Positions 1 through 9,684 of a DNA stretch of 64,000 bases are shown piece by piece. This stretch comes from an uncultured Bacteroides sp. Its GTDB lineage: Bacteria > Bacteroidota > Bacteroidia > Bacteroidales > Bacteroidaceae. The stretch lies in NCBI RefSeq assembly GCF_963677685.1, contig NZ_OY782186.1, forward strand, positions 1,054,001 to 1,118,000, given 5' to 3'. A program made the position numbers and the translations under genes. The notes beneath the pieces were generated by a model, which saw only the letters and a program-made list of their open reading frames with translations, had not been told where the DNA came from and made no database searches. Position 1 is the first letter of the stretch, and each line of letters starts with the position of its first letter.

Positions 1-1442
1 AGGAAATATCTTGATTCTTCATCTTTCAAGGATTGTAAAAAGATATATCCATCATAACAGTCACCATAGGAGCCCATTTTTATATCATATCGATTATCTA
101 CAACCTCAATTGGTTCTTTTCCGAAAGGGCTGTTCTTTAAATCAAAAGCGACGGGAACATTGCCTTCTGCAGTAAAAACGTAATCAAAGAGTCCCTTCCT
201 CGTTAATCCCCTGATAATTCCGTTATTATTAATAATAGGGCCATGCGCAATGATTGAAAAAGTGCTATTTGAAGGGAGTTTATCAGATAAGATCGAAATA
301 CAATTTCTTCTATCAGGAACTCTGTTTGTGTGTATTGTTTCGGTCGGAGAATGATACGCATGCATATACCCTACAATGAAAAGGCAATTGCGATTATCAC
401 TCATGTCTTTTATTTGTTGTTCTATATTGTTAGCCATACCAAAGTCTCGAAAAGATGCTTTAATTCGATGATAATCGTCATATTCGTCTTTTGTAACATT
501 CGGATTGTAAAATGGCCGAGATGTATCTACAGGAATAATGCGTATTTTTTTGTTTTTCGGAAGCTGATGGTTTATCTCCCACAGATCGAGTATAAATTCA
601 AACATACCCTTATCGCTCCATCCCATTAAGGACTCTTTTCTAAGAATATCAAGTATAATTTCAGGTTCTTTAGTCTCGTTATCTAAAAAGCGATCAAAGT
701 CATTTTGACTATCAACAGATAACTCCAAAAATATTGTGGCAACATGTTCAGGAAAATCAGGTGAAGCAATAAGACTTCGCATTAAATCCCAAGAGTTTTT
801 TCGGCCATGGAGTTCTCCATATGCAACAAGCTTATGAGTGGCCAGTTTTTTTAGTAAATACTCCTTTGGCTGGATGCTATTACGATGAAGATAATTTATA
901 AATGCGAGTGTATCAGTTGAAACCTGATTCAGTATAGCAATTTTTCTTATCGTATTCAGATAGAAAGGAACTCTACGCTCAAGAAATTTATTTTTAGCCT
1001 TTTGCAGATTGGAAGCTATATCTTCTCCTTCATCAAGCCATCTTCCATTCTGATGTGTCAGAAGGTGCAGAATAAGATCATCGGCTTCTTTACGAATGAC
1101 ACAAGCTACAGAGTCATGATAATTAATAACTTCAAGAATCGTTGAATTGATAATAGATGAATTCTGATAATTATCCCTTTTGCTTTCATCATCAACTCTC
1201 GGCTTATAGTCTCGCACTCTGGGTGATGACATATCCAATATCTTTGTATACTCCCCTTTTGCAAAAGCATAACAATACTTCACGCTTGCTTTAAGCGGCG
1301 TTGTCAGATCACAATTTTTTTCATCAAAATCACAGATCTTTTTGTTGATTGTATCAATTTTAATCTGCTGATTTGACTGTTGTCCACTTATCGGGATAAT
1401 GGACAAGATAATTTCAGAAATAAGGAGTAATAATAATTTCAT
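1..1442 (-). CDS. Secreted Tiki/EreA/ChaN-superfamily-like protein, 3' end outside window
   Basis: An open frame runs on the minus strand from ATG at 1442 to the window edge without a stop, giving at least 480 residues. The first 20 residues form a signal peptide (MKLLLLL start, hydrophobic, ending near ISGQ). Motifs resemble the TraB/EreA/ChaN/Tiki group: GELHG at residues 209-213, a Glu at about 240 after a hydrophobic strand (IFLELS), and a second strand with His, VGYMHAYHS, at about 357-365. In that group such Glu and His residues line a metal or catalytic pocket. The substrate cannot be told; erythromycin-esterase-like hydrolysis, haem uptake or peptidase activity are all represented in the superfamily. 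Residues 50-140 look like a separate N-terminal region. The gene stands alone, and no TAnnTTTG promoter box is visible directly upstream. Superfamily placement rests on short motifs only. Confidence 0.6.
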   Translation of the reverse strand, partial: MKLLLLLISEIILSIIPISGQQSNQQIKIDTINKKICDFDEKNCDLTTPLKASVKYCYAFAKGEYTKILDMSSPRVRDYKPRVDDESKRDNYQNSSIINSTILEVINYHDSVACVIRKEADDLILHLLTHQNGRWLDEGEDIASNLQKAKNKFLERRVPFYLNTIRKIAILNQVSTDTLAFINYLHRNSIQPKEYLLKKLATHKLVAYGELHGRKNSWDLMRSLIASPDFPEHVATIFLELSVDSQNDFDRFLDNETKEPEIILDILRKESLMGWSDKGMFEFILDLWEINHQLPKNKKIRIIPVDTSRPFYNPNVTKDEYDDYHRIKASFRDFGMANNIEQQIKDMSDNRNCLFIVGYMHAYHSPTETIHTNRVPDRRNCISILSDKLPSNSTFSIIAHGPIINNNGIIRGLTRKGLFDYVFTAEGNVPVAFDLKNSPFGKEPIEVVDNRYDIKMGSYGDCYDGYIFLQSLKDEESRYF

Positions 1443-1871
1443 TCGATTGAGTAGTTTTTATAGGTGACGTTATTTCGTAAAAAAATAAATAATTACTAAA
1501 AAAAACGATGTTACAATTCTAGATAATTTCCAGTTTGTTTTTTATATCTTATGTTTAATAGTTTATATTATTTTTAGTTATACTTCATAGAGGTATTGTT
1601 TTTATGTTATGTCATTTTATAATTTGAAAGGTGTTATGTTTTTTGGATAAATCAAGAAATATTACGATATAATTCGTTACACTTCTATTTTGTTAGGCAT
1701 TTTATAAAGTGCCCTTATAATCAGTTTAGTGTATGTATATTTTGATGATGTAATATTAATAATAAATATTTACATTTTGAATATTTTGTAATTAGAAGCT
1801 TTTCGCTTTTAATTCTATTTAACCTAATTATCTGTTTTGCAATATTTATATTGTCCTATAAAATTTGATAT
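1443..1871. other. AT-rich intergenic stretch without a gene
   Basis: About 430 bases of very AT-rich DNA lie between the minus-strand gene ending upstream at 1442 and the GH43 stub. I see no open frame, RNA gene or clear hairpin. An in-frame stop at 1866-1868 closes the frame just before the GH43 remnant, so the missing part of that gene is not here in readable form. Confidence 0.5.
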
Positions 1872-2132
1872 ATGTATTTACTTTTAAAGGAGATGATAAA
1901 GAAACATCCTAATCCTTGTGTAGATAAACATGCTGATATTACATTTGGCGGACAAAGTACATCTATTTTTCCTATACATGGCATGCCGGACAAATACATC
2001 TTTATGGCTGATATTTGGAGACCTAAAAATTTGATTGATGCTCGCTATATTTGGCTACCCATTCAGTTTGATAAAAAAGGAGCACCTTTTCTGAAGTGGA
2101 TGATGGGGCACTGGACAGCTGATGAGCACTGA
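1872..2132 (+). pseudogene. C-terminal remnant of a GH43-family enzyme
   Basis: The 86-residue frame reads as the extreme C-terminus of Bacteroides GH43 enzymes: NPCVDKHADITFGGQST, then a DKYIFMADIWRPKNL block, DARYIWLPIQF and FLKW. In full-length relatives this segment closes the five-bladed propeller and follows several hundred residues holding the catalytic Asp/Asp/Glu, none of which is present here. An in-frame stop lies just upstream (1866-1868). The fragment therefore cannot be a working enzyme. It sits directly upstream of the PUL 1 sensor. Exo-beta-1,3-galactanases (GH43_24) are common members of such loci, so it may be the lost exo-galactanase of PUL 1 (inference). Confidence 0.65.
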
Positions 2133-2180
2133 TTGAACCAATTTAGATCATAATTTTACTCCTTTTTGAGCGGAATGATA

Positions 2181-2188
2181 TATATTTG
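2181..2188 (+). promoter_or_regulatory. -7 box (TATATTTG) of the PUL 1 sensor gene
   Basis: TATATTTG matches the Bacteroides -7 consensus TAnnTTTG. No TTTG lies at the usual 19-21 base spacing upstream. Transcription would start near 2195, downstream of the possible TTG start at 2191, which supports ATG 2212 as the real start of the sensor gene. Confidence 0.5.
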
Positions 2189-2211
2189 CATTGTTCGTAA
2201 ATCTGGTATAT

Positions 2212-5200
2212 ATGCAAAGACGTTATTTCGTTCAAAATATTATAGGGTTGTTTTTGCTGTTGATGACCTCCTTTTCAGCAAAGTCCCAAAATAGTGATAT
2301 CATAAATCGATTTAAATTTAAATCCTTGTCTACGATCAATGGACTGCCTACTAATGAGGTTCGGCGATTATATCAGGATAAAGATGGTTATATCTGGATT
2401 GCTACAACTAGCGGCTTGTGCTTGTATGACGCTTATCACATTAAAATTTATAAATCAAACTTATATACTCCTAATCTTCTTACTAATAATAATATCAGAT
2501 GTTTGTCAGAGGATAATGATCATAATCTTTGGATCGGGACGAACAATGGAGTTAATATACTGAATAAACCGACAGGCAAAATTCGCCGTATTACTGATTC
2601 TCGCTTTCATAATAATGTAGTGAATACCGTAATAACGACTCGTAAAGGGTTGACGTTTATGGGAACAGATAAAGAACTTTTTCGTTATGATTCTAGTCGT
2701 GATTCGTTTATTGTGTGTCGTTCGGCTACAGATAAAGTCTTCAATACCAAATTATACAATGTTCAGCAGTTATTTGAAGATTCTCAGGGACAGGTTTGGA
2801 TTGCAACAAGCTATGGGCTTTTTCGTTATGATCCGGAAAAGGACCAGTATTATACTTATTCACTTCCTTCTGCTCATTTTGTTTTCGAAGACAGCAAACA
2901 TCGTATTTGGGTTGGAACTTTCGGGAGAGGGCTCTATTTGTTAGAAAATCCATATAATCCTCAAAAAAGTCTTTGGCACGCATTTCTTCATAAACCGGGA
3001 GATCCTAATAGCTTGGGAGATAACGTGGTTTATGCTATTGAGGAAGATTTGAATACAAAGACGTTATGGATCGGTACGCGTAATGGTTTGAGTATTTTGG
3101 ATTATAAGCCCTCAGGCACGAAAATTGTAAATTACCAACCGGGGCGTTCTTCTTCTTTTTTCTCCTTTAATGAGATTAATGCAATTATCAGAGATAGGCA
3201 GGGAACAATGTGGCTAGGTATGCTAGGAGGAGGAGTCGGTTATGTTTCTACTAGTAAATCGATGTTTCAATTAGACGTTCTCCAAAATGTGAAAGAACAA
3301 CTTTCATCGAATGCCGTTAGGAGCTTACTTGTTGATGATAAAGGTCTGCTCTGGATGGGAATAGGAAGCTATGGATTTATTGTTAAAAATCTAGAGACAG
3401 GAGAATGGGTTCACTATAAAAAGCATCCTGACTTTGCTGGTATTCAAGATCTTCCTACTATTAATATAATGATGCAGTCTAAGCATGATAAGAGAATTTG
3501 GCTGGGCACTTTTGATTCAGGTATCTATATCTACGATAGGAACAAGCCTGCAGGAGAACGCGTAACTTCTATCAAATATCGGAATGCTAATTGGCTTCCT
3601 AATTCTTGTATCTATGGGATAGAAGAAGATTCATCTTATAACCATTGGATAGCTACTCGAAGTGGGCTAGCGGTGTTGACTTCGAAGAACAAGGGTTATA
3701 ATTTGACTAAAGATATTTTTCCTGGTTTTTTCTATTGCGTAAAAGAAGATGAGCAAGGAAATATATGGGCAGGTAGTGGTAGTTATGGAGTGATTAGAGT
3801 CTCTTATTCAAATAAGATACCCGAAAGTATAAAGTATAAAGAATACTCTCCCAGAAATGGTAAACTAAACTGTGCAGATGTTCAGTGCATCTTTCAAGAC
3901 AGCAAAAAGAGACTGTGGTTAGGTACAGATGGTGGTGGACTTAATTTATATGATGAGAAGAAAGATTGCTTTATCGCAGTCAGTTCATTGTTAAATATAC
4001 CTGGAGATGGTGTCTTTTCTATTCAAGAGGATGATCAGGGTAATTTATGGATGGGAACTAATGCCGGGCTCGTTAAATTATCTACTCAAGGAGAATCGGG
4101 AAAGGGAACTTATCGACTTTATACTACCGAATTTGGGCTTCAGGGAAATTTGTTTTTGCGAGGAGCCTCTTGCAAAACGAAAGATGGGGAATTATTTTTT
4201 GGAGGGCATAATGGCTATAATTACTTCTATCCCTCTTCAGTAAAAGATAATGCTACTAACTTGCCTATTGTAATTACTGACATAAAAATAGATAACCAGT
4301 CTTGGTCCTCTTTTGATAAGCAGATGCAACGTTCTGTATCAGAGTATTCTCCTGAATACACTCATAAAATTACGTTGAAATATGATGAAAACAACTTTAG
4401 TATTGAGTTTGCGACATTGAATTATATGGCACCTATGCAGTGTTTATATGCTTATCGATTGAAGGGGTTTGATAAAAAATGGCAATATACGGATGCTTCA
4501 AGAAGATTTGCGTATTATAATAATCTGGATGCGGGCACTTATGAGTTTGAGTTGAAAGCTTCTAATGAAGGAGGACTATGGAGTACAGTGCCTTTGTCCT
4601 TGAATGTTGTCATCTTACCTCCTCCTTGGAAAACATGGTGGGCTTATACTATTTATTTCATGGTTTTTGTGTTAGCAGGTTATTACCTTTATAGATTAGG
4701 TAGAAATCGTATCATTTTAAAGAATCAGTTGCATCTTAAGGAACTGGAACAGTCGAAGTCAGAAGAACTGAGCCATGCTAAATTGCAGTTCTTTACCAAT
4801 ATAACTCATGAGTTATTAACGCCGCTTACTATTATCTCGGCAACGGTAGATGAATTGAAGGTGCAAGCACCAAAACATGACGATCTGTATAACGTGATGG
4901 GGAGTAACATTCGCCGTTTGATTAGACTTTTGCAGCAGATTTTGGAATTTCGCAAAGTAGAAAGTGGAAATTTGAAATTGCGTGTTTCAAAAGGTGATAT
5001 AGTATCTTTTGTGAAAAACGAGGCTGAAAGCTTTCTTCCTTTGGTAAAGAAGAGAAAGCTTCATTTTTCCGTATTGTGCGATCCGGAATCTATTATCGGT
5101 TATTTTGATCCGGATAAGTTAGATAAAATATTCTATAATTTGCTCTCTAATGCTGCCAAATATAATAAAGAAGGTGGGTTTGTACAGATTAACCTTGCTT

Positions 5201-6342
5201 ATGCTGAGGATAAAGATTTCATTTTGCTTAAGGTAAGAGATAATGGAAAAGGTATTTCTGAAGTGGGTAAGAAAAATCTGTTTCAACGCTTTTATGAAGG
5301 AGATTATCGTAAATTTAATACGATTGGAACAGGTATAGGGCTCTCTCTTACCAAAGATCTCGTTGAATTGCATGGAGGAACTATTACTGTAGAGAGCGAA
5401 GTTAATAAAGGAACTACTTTCTTTGTAACTTTACCCATTGATCGTTCTTATTTTAAAGAAGAGGAGATTGATGAAGAAATTATACCAGTTCAAAACATCA
5501 TTTCAGGCATTGAGGAGGAAACTGAAGAACCACATAAGGTTTATGAGATTAGAGCACATTCTATTTTGGTGCTTGAGGATAATCCTGATCTATTACAATT
5601 AATGGTTAAGCTGTTGAGCCGTGAATATAATGTATTTATGGGTGCCAATGGCAAGGAAGGGATAGATGTTATAGAAAATGAGGATATTGATCTTGTTGTT
5701 TCGGATATAATGATGCCGGAGATGGACGGCATTGAATTCTGTAGATTAATTAAAAGCAGATTGGAGTTTAGTCATATTCCGGTTGTTTTGCTGACTGCTA
5801 AAAATACGGAAGAAGATCGAGCGGAAGCTTATGAGTTTGGAGCTGATGGGTTTATCAGTAAACCATTCAATTTAACGGTGTTGCATGCACGTATAAAGAA
5901 TCTCTTGAAGTATAAAGAGCGAATGGCGCATGACTTTAAGAATCAGCTAGTGTTTGAAGTGAAAGATCTTAATTATACTAGTATAGATGAAGGATTTATG
6001 CAACACGCCATAGATTGCGTCAATAGACATCTTGATGATCCCAATTTTGACCAACCACAGTTTATTGAAGAAATGGGGACAAGCAAGTCTACTCTTTACA
6101 AAAAGCTGAAATCTCTCACCGGACTTAATACTTCTGCTTTTATTCGTAATATTCGCTTGAAAGCTGCTTGTCGAATCATGGAGGAAAAGCGTTCCATTCG
6201 AGTGTCCGAATTGGCTTATGCTGTTGGTTTTAATAATCCTAAATATTTTAGTTCCTGCTTTAAAAAAGAGTTCAATATGTTGCCTTCGGAGTATATTGAA
6301 CGCTTTATTCCGGATAATGACTCTATTCAGAAAGAGCAATAA
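2212..6342 (+). CDS. Hybrid two-component system sensor/regulator (HTCS) of PUL 1
   Basis: A one-protein signalling chain: a periplasmic sensor, histidine kinase, receiver and AraC-type DNA-binding domain, 1376 residues from ATG 2212. After a signal peptide (FLLLMTSFSAKSQ) come Reg_prop propeller repeats (recurrent IWIATTSGL, LWIGTNNGV type motifs) to about residue 690, a Y_Y_Y domain to about 800, and one membrane helix. The kinase has an H-box with His at about 866 (NITHELLTPLT), an N-box (NLLSNAAKYN) and G-boxes (DNGKGI, GTGIGLSL). The receiver carries the phospho-acceptor Asp at about 1165 (VSDIMMPEMDG). The C-terminus is an AraC helix-turn-helix pair (about 1270-1370). In Bacteroides such proteins bind an oligosaccharide in the periplasm and switch on the adjacent susCD operon. 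The TTG at 2191 is a less likely start because the promoter box overlaps it. Confidence 0.95.
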   Translation: MQRRYFVQNIIGLFLLLMTSFSAKSQNSDIINRFKFKSLSTINGLPTNEVRRLYQDKDGYIWIATTSGLCLYDAYHIKIYKSNLYTPNLLTNNNIRCLSEDNDHNLWIGTNNGVNILNKPTGKIRRITDSRFHNNVVNTVITTRKGLTFMGTDKELFRYDSSRDSFIVCRSATDKVFNTKLYNVQQLFEDSQGQVWIATSYGLFRYDPEKDQYYTYSLPSAHFVFEDSKHRIWVGTFGRGLYLLENPYNPQKSLWHAFLHKPGDPNSLGDNVVYAIEEDLNTKTLWIGTRNGLSILDYKPSGTKIVNYQPGRSSSFFSFNEINAIIRDRQGTMWLGMLGGGVGYVSTSKSMFQLDVLQNVKEQLSSNAVRSLLVDDKGLLWMGIGSYGFIVKNLETGEWVHYKKHPDFAGIQDLPTINIMMQSKHDKRIWLGTFDSGIYIYDRNKPAGERVTSIKYRNANWLPNSCIYGIEEDSSYNHWIATRSGLAVLTSKNKGYNLTKDIFPGFFYCVKEDEQGNIWAGSGSYGVIRVSYSNKIPESIKYKEYSPRNGKLNCADVQCIFQDSKKRLWLGTDGGGLNLYDEKKDCFIAVSSLLNIPGDGVFSIQEDDQGNLWMGTNAGLVKLSTQGESGKGTYRLYTTEFGLQGNLFLRGASCKTKDGELFFGGHNGYNYFYPSSVKDNATNLPIVITDIKIDNQSWSSFDKQMQRSVSEYSPEYTHKITLKYDENNFSIEFATLNYMAPMQCLYAYRLKGFDKKWQYTDASRRFAYYNNLDAGTYEFELKASNEGGLWSTVPLSLNVVILPPPWKTWWAYTIYFMVFVLAGYYLYRLGRNRIILKNQLHLKELEQSKSEELSHAKLQFFTNITHELLTPLTIISATVDELKVQAPKHDDLYNVMGSNIRRLIRLLQQILEFRKVESGNLKLRVSKGDIVSFVKNEAESFLPLVKKRKLHFSVLCDPESIIGYFDPDKLDKIFYNLLSNAAKYNKEGGFVQINLAYAEDKDFILLKVRDNGKGISEVGKKNLFQRFYEGDYRKFNTIGTGIGLSLTKDLVELHGGTITVESEVNKGTTFFVTLPIDRSYFKEEEIDEEIIPVQNIISGIEEETEEPHKVYEIRAHSILVLEDNPDLLQLMVKLLSREYNVFMGANGKEGIDVIENEDIDLVVSDIMMPEMDGIEFCRLIKSRLEFSHIPVVLLTAKNTEEDRAEAYEFGADGFISKPFNLTVLHARIKNLLKYKERMAHDFKNQLVFEVKDLNYTSIDEGFMQHAIDCVNRHLDDPNFDQPQFIEEMGTSKSTLYKKLKSLTGLNTSAFIRNIRLKAACRIMEEKRSIRVSELAYAVGFNNPKYFSSCFKKEFNMLPSEYIERFIPDNDSIQKEQ

Positions 6343-6350
6343 ATATACTG

Positions 6351-6382
6351 TCACAGTCAATCATTTTAGTTATTGACTGTGA
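6351..6382 (+). terminator. Hairpin just after the HTCS stop codon
   Basis: An 11-bp perfect inverted repeat (TCACAGTCAAT at 6351-6361 with ATTGACTGTGA at 6372-6382) begins eight bases after the HTCS stop. It is followed by a T/C-rich but not pure T tract, so it is a probable transcript end or stabilising hairpin rather than a textbook terminator. Confidence 0.5.
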
Positions 6383-6445
6383 TCTCTCTATTATTCTTAT
6401 CCTTGTACATTCATCTTTTCCCTTGAGGGTAAATTATGGTTCAAA

Positions 6446-6474
6446 AAGGGACACTATCCCAAATTGTCCCTTTC
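6446..6474 (+). promoter_or_regulatory. Perfect 9-bp inverted repeat upstream of susC, possible regulator site
   Basis: AAAGGGACA (6446-6454) and TGTCCCTTT (6466-6474) form a perfect inverted repeat with an 11-base spacer. It lies about 40 bases upstream of the TATTTTTG -7 box of the susC operon and has no T run, so a binding site for the PUL 1 HTCS is more likely than a terminator. The role is inferred from position. Confidence 0.4.
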
Positions 6475-6511
6475 ATAACTCATTGTGGCTATTTATGTTT
6501 TTCGGTATGCT

Positions 6512-6519
6512 TATTTTTG
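6512..6519 (+). promoter_or_regulatory. -7 box (TATTTTTG) of the PUL 1 susC operon
   Basis: TATTTTTG fits TAnnTTTG and lies 48 bases before the susC start. No good -33 element is seen at 19-21 bases, as expected for a promoter that needs an activator such as the neighbouring HTCS. Confidence 0.45.
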
Positions 6520-6566
6520 GCATATTGATTTTGAATCATAGTGTTTAATCTTAAAGTTTATAACTA

Positions 6567-9500
6567 ATGAAAAACAAAAAAAGCATTTGTTTATTTAGTA
6601 AGAGCGTAACTATCTTGCTGATAAGTTTAAGTCTTTTTATGAGTGCGCAATGGGTAACTGCTAATGCTCAACAAAAGGTAAGGGTTACTGGAAAAGTTAC
6701 CGATAATGCCGGAGGAACTATTATTGGGGCTACGGTATTAGAAAAAGGTACTACAGTGGGTACTATAACCGATATTGAAGGTAACTTCGCTTTGTCTGTA
6801 TCTACAGGATCAACTTTAGTAATTTCTTATATAGGATATGTAACTCAAGAAATTAAGGCTGTGAGTGGAAAACCTGTTTCTATTGTATTGCAAGAAGATG
6901 CTCAAGCCTTAGATGAAGTTGTAGTAGTAGGTTATGGTACTATGCAACGCAAAAATTTTACCGGATCTGTTACCACTGTAAAGGCGGCTGATTCTCCACT
7001 CGCTTTGATGCCGACTTCTAATGCAATGGATATTCTTCGTGGTACGGCAACAGGTATTACCGTCTCACAACAGCAAGGAGCTGGTCAAAGTCCTTCTCTT
7101 TTAGTGCGTGGGCAAAAATCTGTAAATGGAGGTGGTAACCCTTTAATTGTTATGGATGGTGTTATCTATATGGGCAGCTTCCGCGATATTGATCCTAGTA
7201 CTATTGAAAGTATGAGTGTACTGAAAGATGCAACTTCTCTTGCTGCATATGGCTCTCAAGCAGCAAATGGTGTTGTTATGATTACAACTAAGAAAGGAAA
7301 GATCGGGAAACCGGTGATCACTTTTAATTCATCAATTGCTCTTTCAACTATCGCTAACAAGCCTGATGTGCTTAGTCCTGAAAGATACTTAGCTAAAGTT
7401 AATGCTTTGCAAGGGCTTGCCGAAGATGCTGATCCTTCTTCTTGGATGACAGATTTTGAATATGAAAATTATAAATCTGGTACCACTACCAATTGGATGG
7501 ATTATATTACTCGCACGGGGGCTATGCAAAATTATTCCGCATCAGTATCCGGTGCTACAGAGAGGGTTAATTATTATATATCAGGTTCATATACTGATCA
7601 ATCTGGGGTAACTAAGGGAGATGATTATAAGAGAAATGCTTTTGTAGCCCGTCTTCAAAGTGATATTACGGATTGGTTGCAAGTAGGTGGCCAGGCAAAC
7701 TATACTTATAATAATTATTCAGGAGCCACTCTTGGTGATGGGCAAATTTATCAAGCTATTCGTTTATCTCCTTATGGAAGAAGTACAAGACCTAGTGGTG
7801 GTATTGAAAAATATCCTCGTCAAGAAGGTATTTATATGGTTAATCCTTTATGGAATGTAAAAAGTGGTACGATTGATGATTATGATACGTATGCTACTAC
7901 TGCCATGAAAGGACACTTTCTTGTTAAATGTCCTTGGATTAAAGGTTTAAGCTACAGGTTTAATGCTTCTTATGCTGTGGAGCATGTAGTGAGAGATTAT
8001 TTTACTCATGAAGGATATTATGTAGCTGAAGGCAAAACTGAAGATCGCTATTCTCCAAGTGCTATATCTAGCTATTTGAGTAAGGCGAATGGTTATAGTG
8101 CTAGAACAAAGAATACTTCTTGGGTTATAGACAATATTATTAATTATAACCATCAATTTGGAAAACATTTTGTAGACTTTACTGGAGTTTATACACGTGA
8201 TTCCAAAATTTATGATTATCGCAAAATGACCGGTTCTGACTTTACTGCACTTGGAAATACAACACTTGGAGCTAATGGGTTGACGTATGCTGAGACTCAA
8301 AAAATCACGAATATTGATTATTCTAAACACAATGATATTGGTTATCTAGCGAGATTGAATTATAGCTATAATGATACTTATCATTTGAATGCATCCATTA
8401 GAAGAGATGGTTCTTCTGTGTTTGGAGCGAATAATAAGTGGGGAAATTTCCCTGCAGTAGGTGTTGCTTGGACAGTATCAAATGAAGAATTTATGAAAAA
8501 AGTTTCTGTAATTAATTATTTGAAACTAAAGGCATCTTGGGGTAAAAATGGTAATCAAGCTCTTAATCCTTATCAAACGCTTTCTACTATTGCTTTAGGC
8601 CAAAAAGGAGGTTATAATTATCCATTTGGAAATACTTCAACTGTAAGTTGGGGACAACGCATCAGTTCTCTTGGTAATGCAGACTTAGGTTGGGAAACCA
8701 CCGAGGCCATTAACTATGGTTTTGATATGGGATTAATGAATAATCGTTTGCATGTAGAATTTGATGGTTATTTTTCGAAAACGACGGAGCAAATTTTTAA
8801 TCGTACAGTACCTGTGATGGGTAATGGTATTACCAGTATGAAGGCAACAATGGGGCAGGTTAACAACTGGGGTATTGAAGCAACCATTACGAGTCAAAAT
8901 TTGAAACTGAAGGATTTTGAATGGAATTCCGGATTGACCTTCTATATGAATCGTAATAAACTAAAAGAACTCTATGGGGATGGTAAAGATGATATTTCAA
9001 ATAGTTTATTTTTAGGTAAATCTCTAGGGGCAATCTATGGTTACAAAGCGATTGGTATAGTTCAGGAGAGTGATACTGAATATATGTCTGCTAATAATGC
9101 TGTTGCAGGTGATGTGAAATTTGCCAATCTGGATGATAGTGAAGATGGAAAGATTACATCTGATGACCGTACTATCCTAGGATATAATAAAGAAAATTTC
9201 CGTATGAATCTGTCGAATACACTTAAGTATAAAGATTTTGAATTATACTTCTTATTTACAGGTGTTTTTGGAGGAAATGGATATGGTCGCAGTGTGAATA
9301 TCTATGCTTATCGTACAGCGAGTGATGTAGTTTTTGATAATAATCTGAATCATGGTTGGTGGACTGCTGAGAACCCAAGTAATAAATATCCGAGAGTAGC
9401 TTATACCGATGGGCGTTATACTCCGACTCAGAACTATGGATTTGTTCGTTTGCAAGATCTTAGCCTTTCATATACTTTTCATCAACCTTGGGTTCAAAAA

Positions 9501-9665
9501 CTTCATATAACCGGTTTCAAAGTATATGCTGCTGCTAAAAATGTATTTACTCTCACAGGATGGGATGGCGGTGACCCTGAAATTAGACAGACCCTTGGTG
9601 GCGGCTATAGCTATGGTTACCCCTTGGCTTCCACTTACTCTTTTGGTGTAAATTTAACTTTTTAA
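6567..9665 (+). CDS. SusC-like TonB-dependent outer-membrane transporter (PUL 1)
   Basis: This 1032-residue protein imports oligosaccharides across the outer membrane, energised by TonB. A signal peptide ends near residue 34 (TANAQQ). A carboxypeptidase-regulatory-like domain follows (about 37-110, VTGKVTDNAGG). The TonB-box-like ALDEVVVVGYG segment and the plug domain (about 115-240, with VMDGVIYMGSF and SMSVLKDATSLAAYGSQAANG) lead into a beta-barrel ending in Phe (FGVNLTF). Size and order match RagA/SusC proteins. It is followed after 19 bases by its SusD partner, with which it forms the usual lidded transporter. Expression is probably driven by the upstream HTCS. The identity of the glycan comes only from the enzymes downstream. 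Confidence 0.95.
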   Translation: MKNKKSICLFSKSVTILLISLSLFMSAQWVTANAQQKVRVTGKVTDNAGGTIIGATVLEKGTTVGTITDIEGNFALSVSTGSTLVISYIGYVTQEIKAVSGKPVSIVLQEDAQALDEVVVVGYGTMQRKNFTGSVTTVKAADSPLALMPTSNAMDILRGTATGITVSQQQGAGQSPSLLVRGQKSVNGGGNPLIVMDGVIYMGSFRDIDPSTIESMSVLKDATSLAAYGSQAANGVVMITTKKGKIGKPVITFNSSIALSTIANKPDVLSPERYLAKVNALQGLAEDADPSSWMTDFEYENYKSGTTTNWMDYITRTGAMQNYSASVSGATERVNYYISGSYTDQSGVTKGDDYKRNAFVARLQSDITDWLQVGGQANYTYNNYSGATLGDGQIYQAIRLSPYGRSTRPSGGIEKYPRQEGIYMVNPLWNVKSGTIDDYDTYATTAMKGHFLVKCPWIKGLSYRFNASYAVEHVVRDYFTHEGYYVAEGKTEDRYSPSAISSYLSKANGYSARTKNTSWVIDNIINYNHQFGKHFVDFTGVYTRDSKIYDYRKMTGSDFTALGNTTLGANGLTYAETQKITNIDYSKHNDIGYLARLNYSYNDTYHLNASIRRDGSSVFGANNKWGNFPAVGVAWTVSNEEFMKKVSVINYLKLKASWGKNGNQALNPYQTLSTIALGQKGGYNYPFGNTSTVSWGQRISSLGNADLGWETTEAINYGFDMGLMNNRLHVEFDGYFSKTTEQIFNRTVPVMGNGITSMKATMGQVNNWGIEATITSQNLKLKDFEWNSGLTFYMNRNKLKELYGDGKDDISNSLFLGKSLGAIYGYKAIGIVQESDTEYMSANNAVAGDVKFANLDDSEDGKITSDDRTILGYNKENFRMNLSNTLKYKDFELYFLFTGVFGGNGYGRSVNIYAYRTASDVVFDNNLNHGWWTAENPSNKYPRVAYTDGRYTPTQNYGFVRLQDLSLSYTFHQPWVQKLHITGFKVYAAAKNVFTLTGWDGGDPEIRQTLGGGYSYGYPLASTYSFGVNLTF

Positions 9666-9684
9666 TCTAAGCTAATACATTATA

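Noticed and set aside
330..629. 99-residue plus-strand frame
   Set aside because: It is antisense to the continuous coding frame on the minus strand from 1442 to the window edge.
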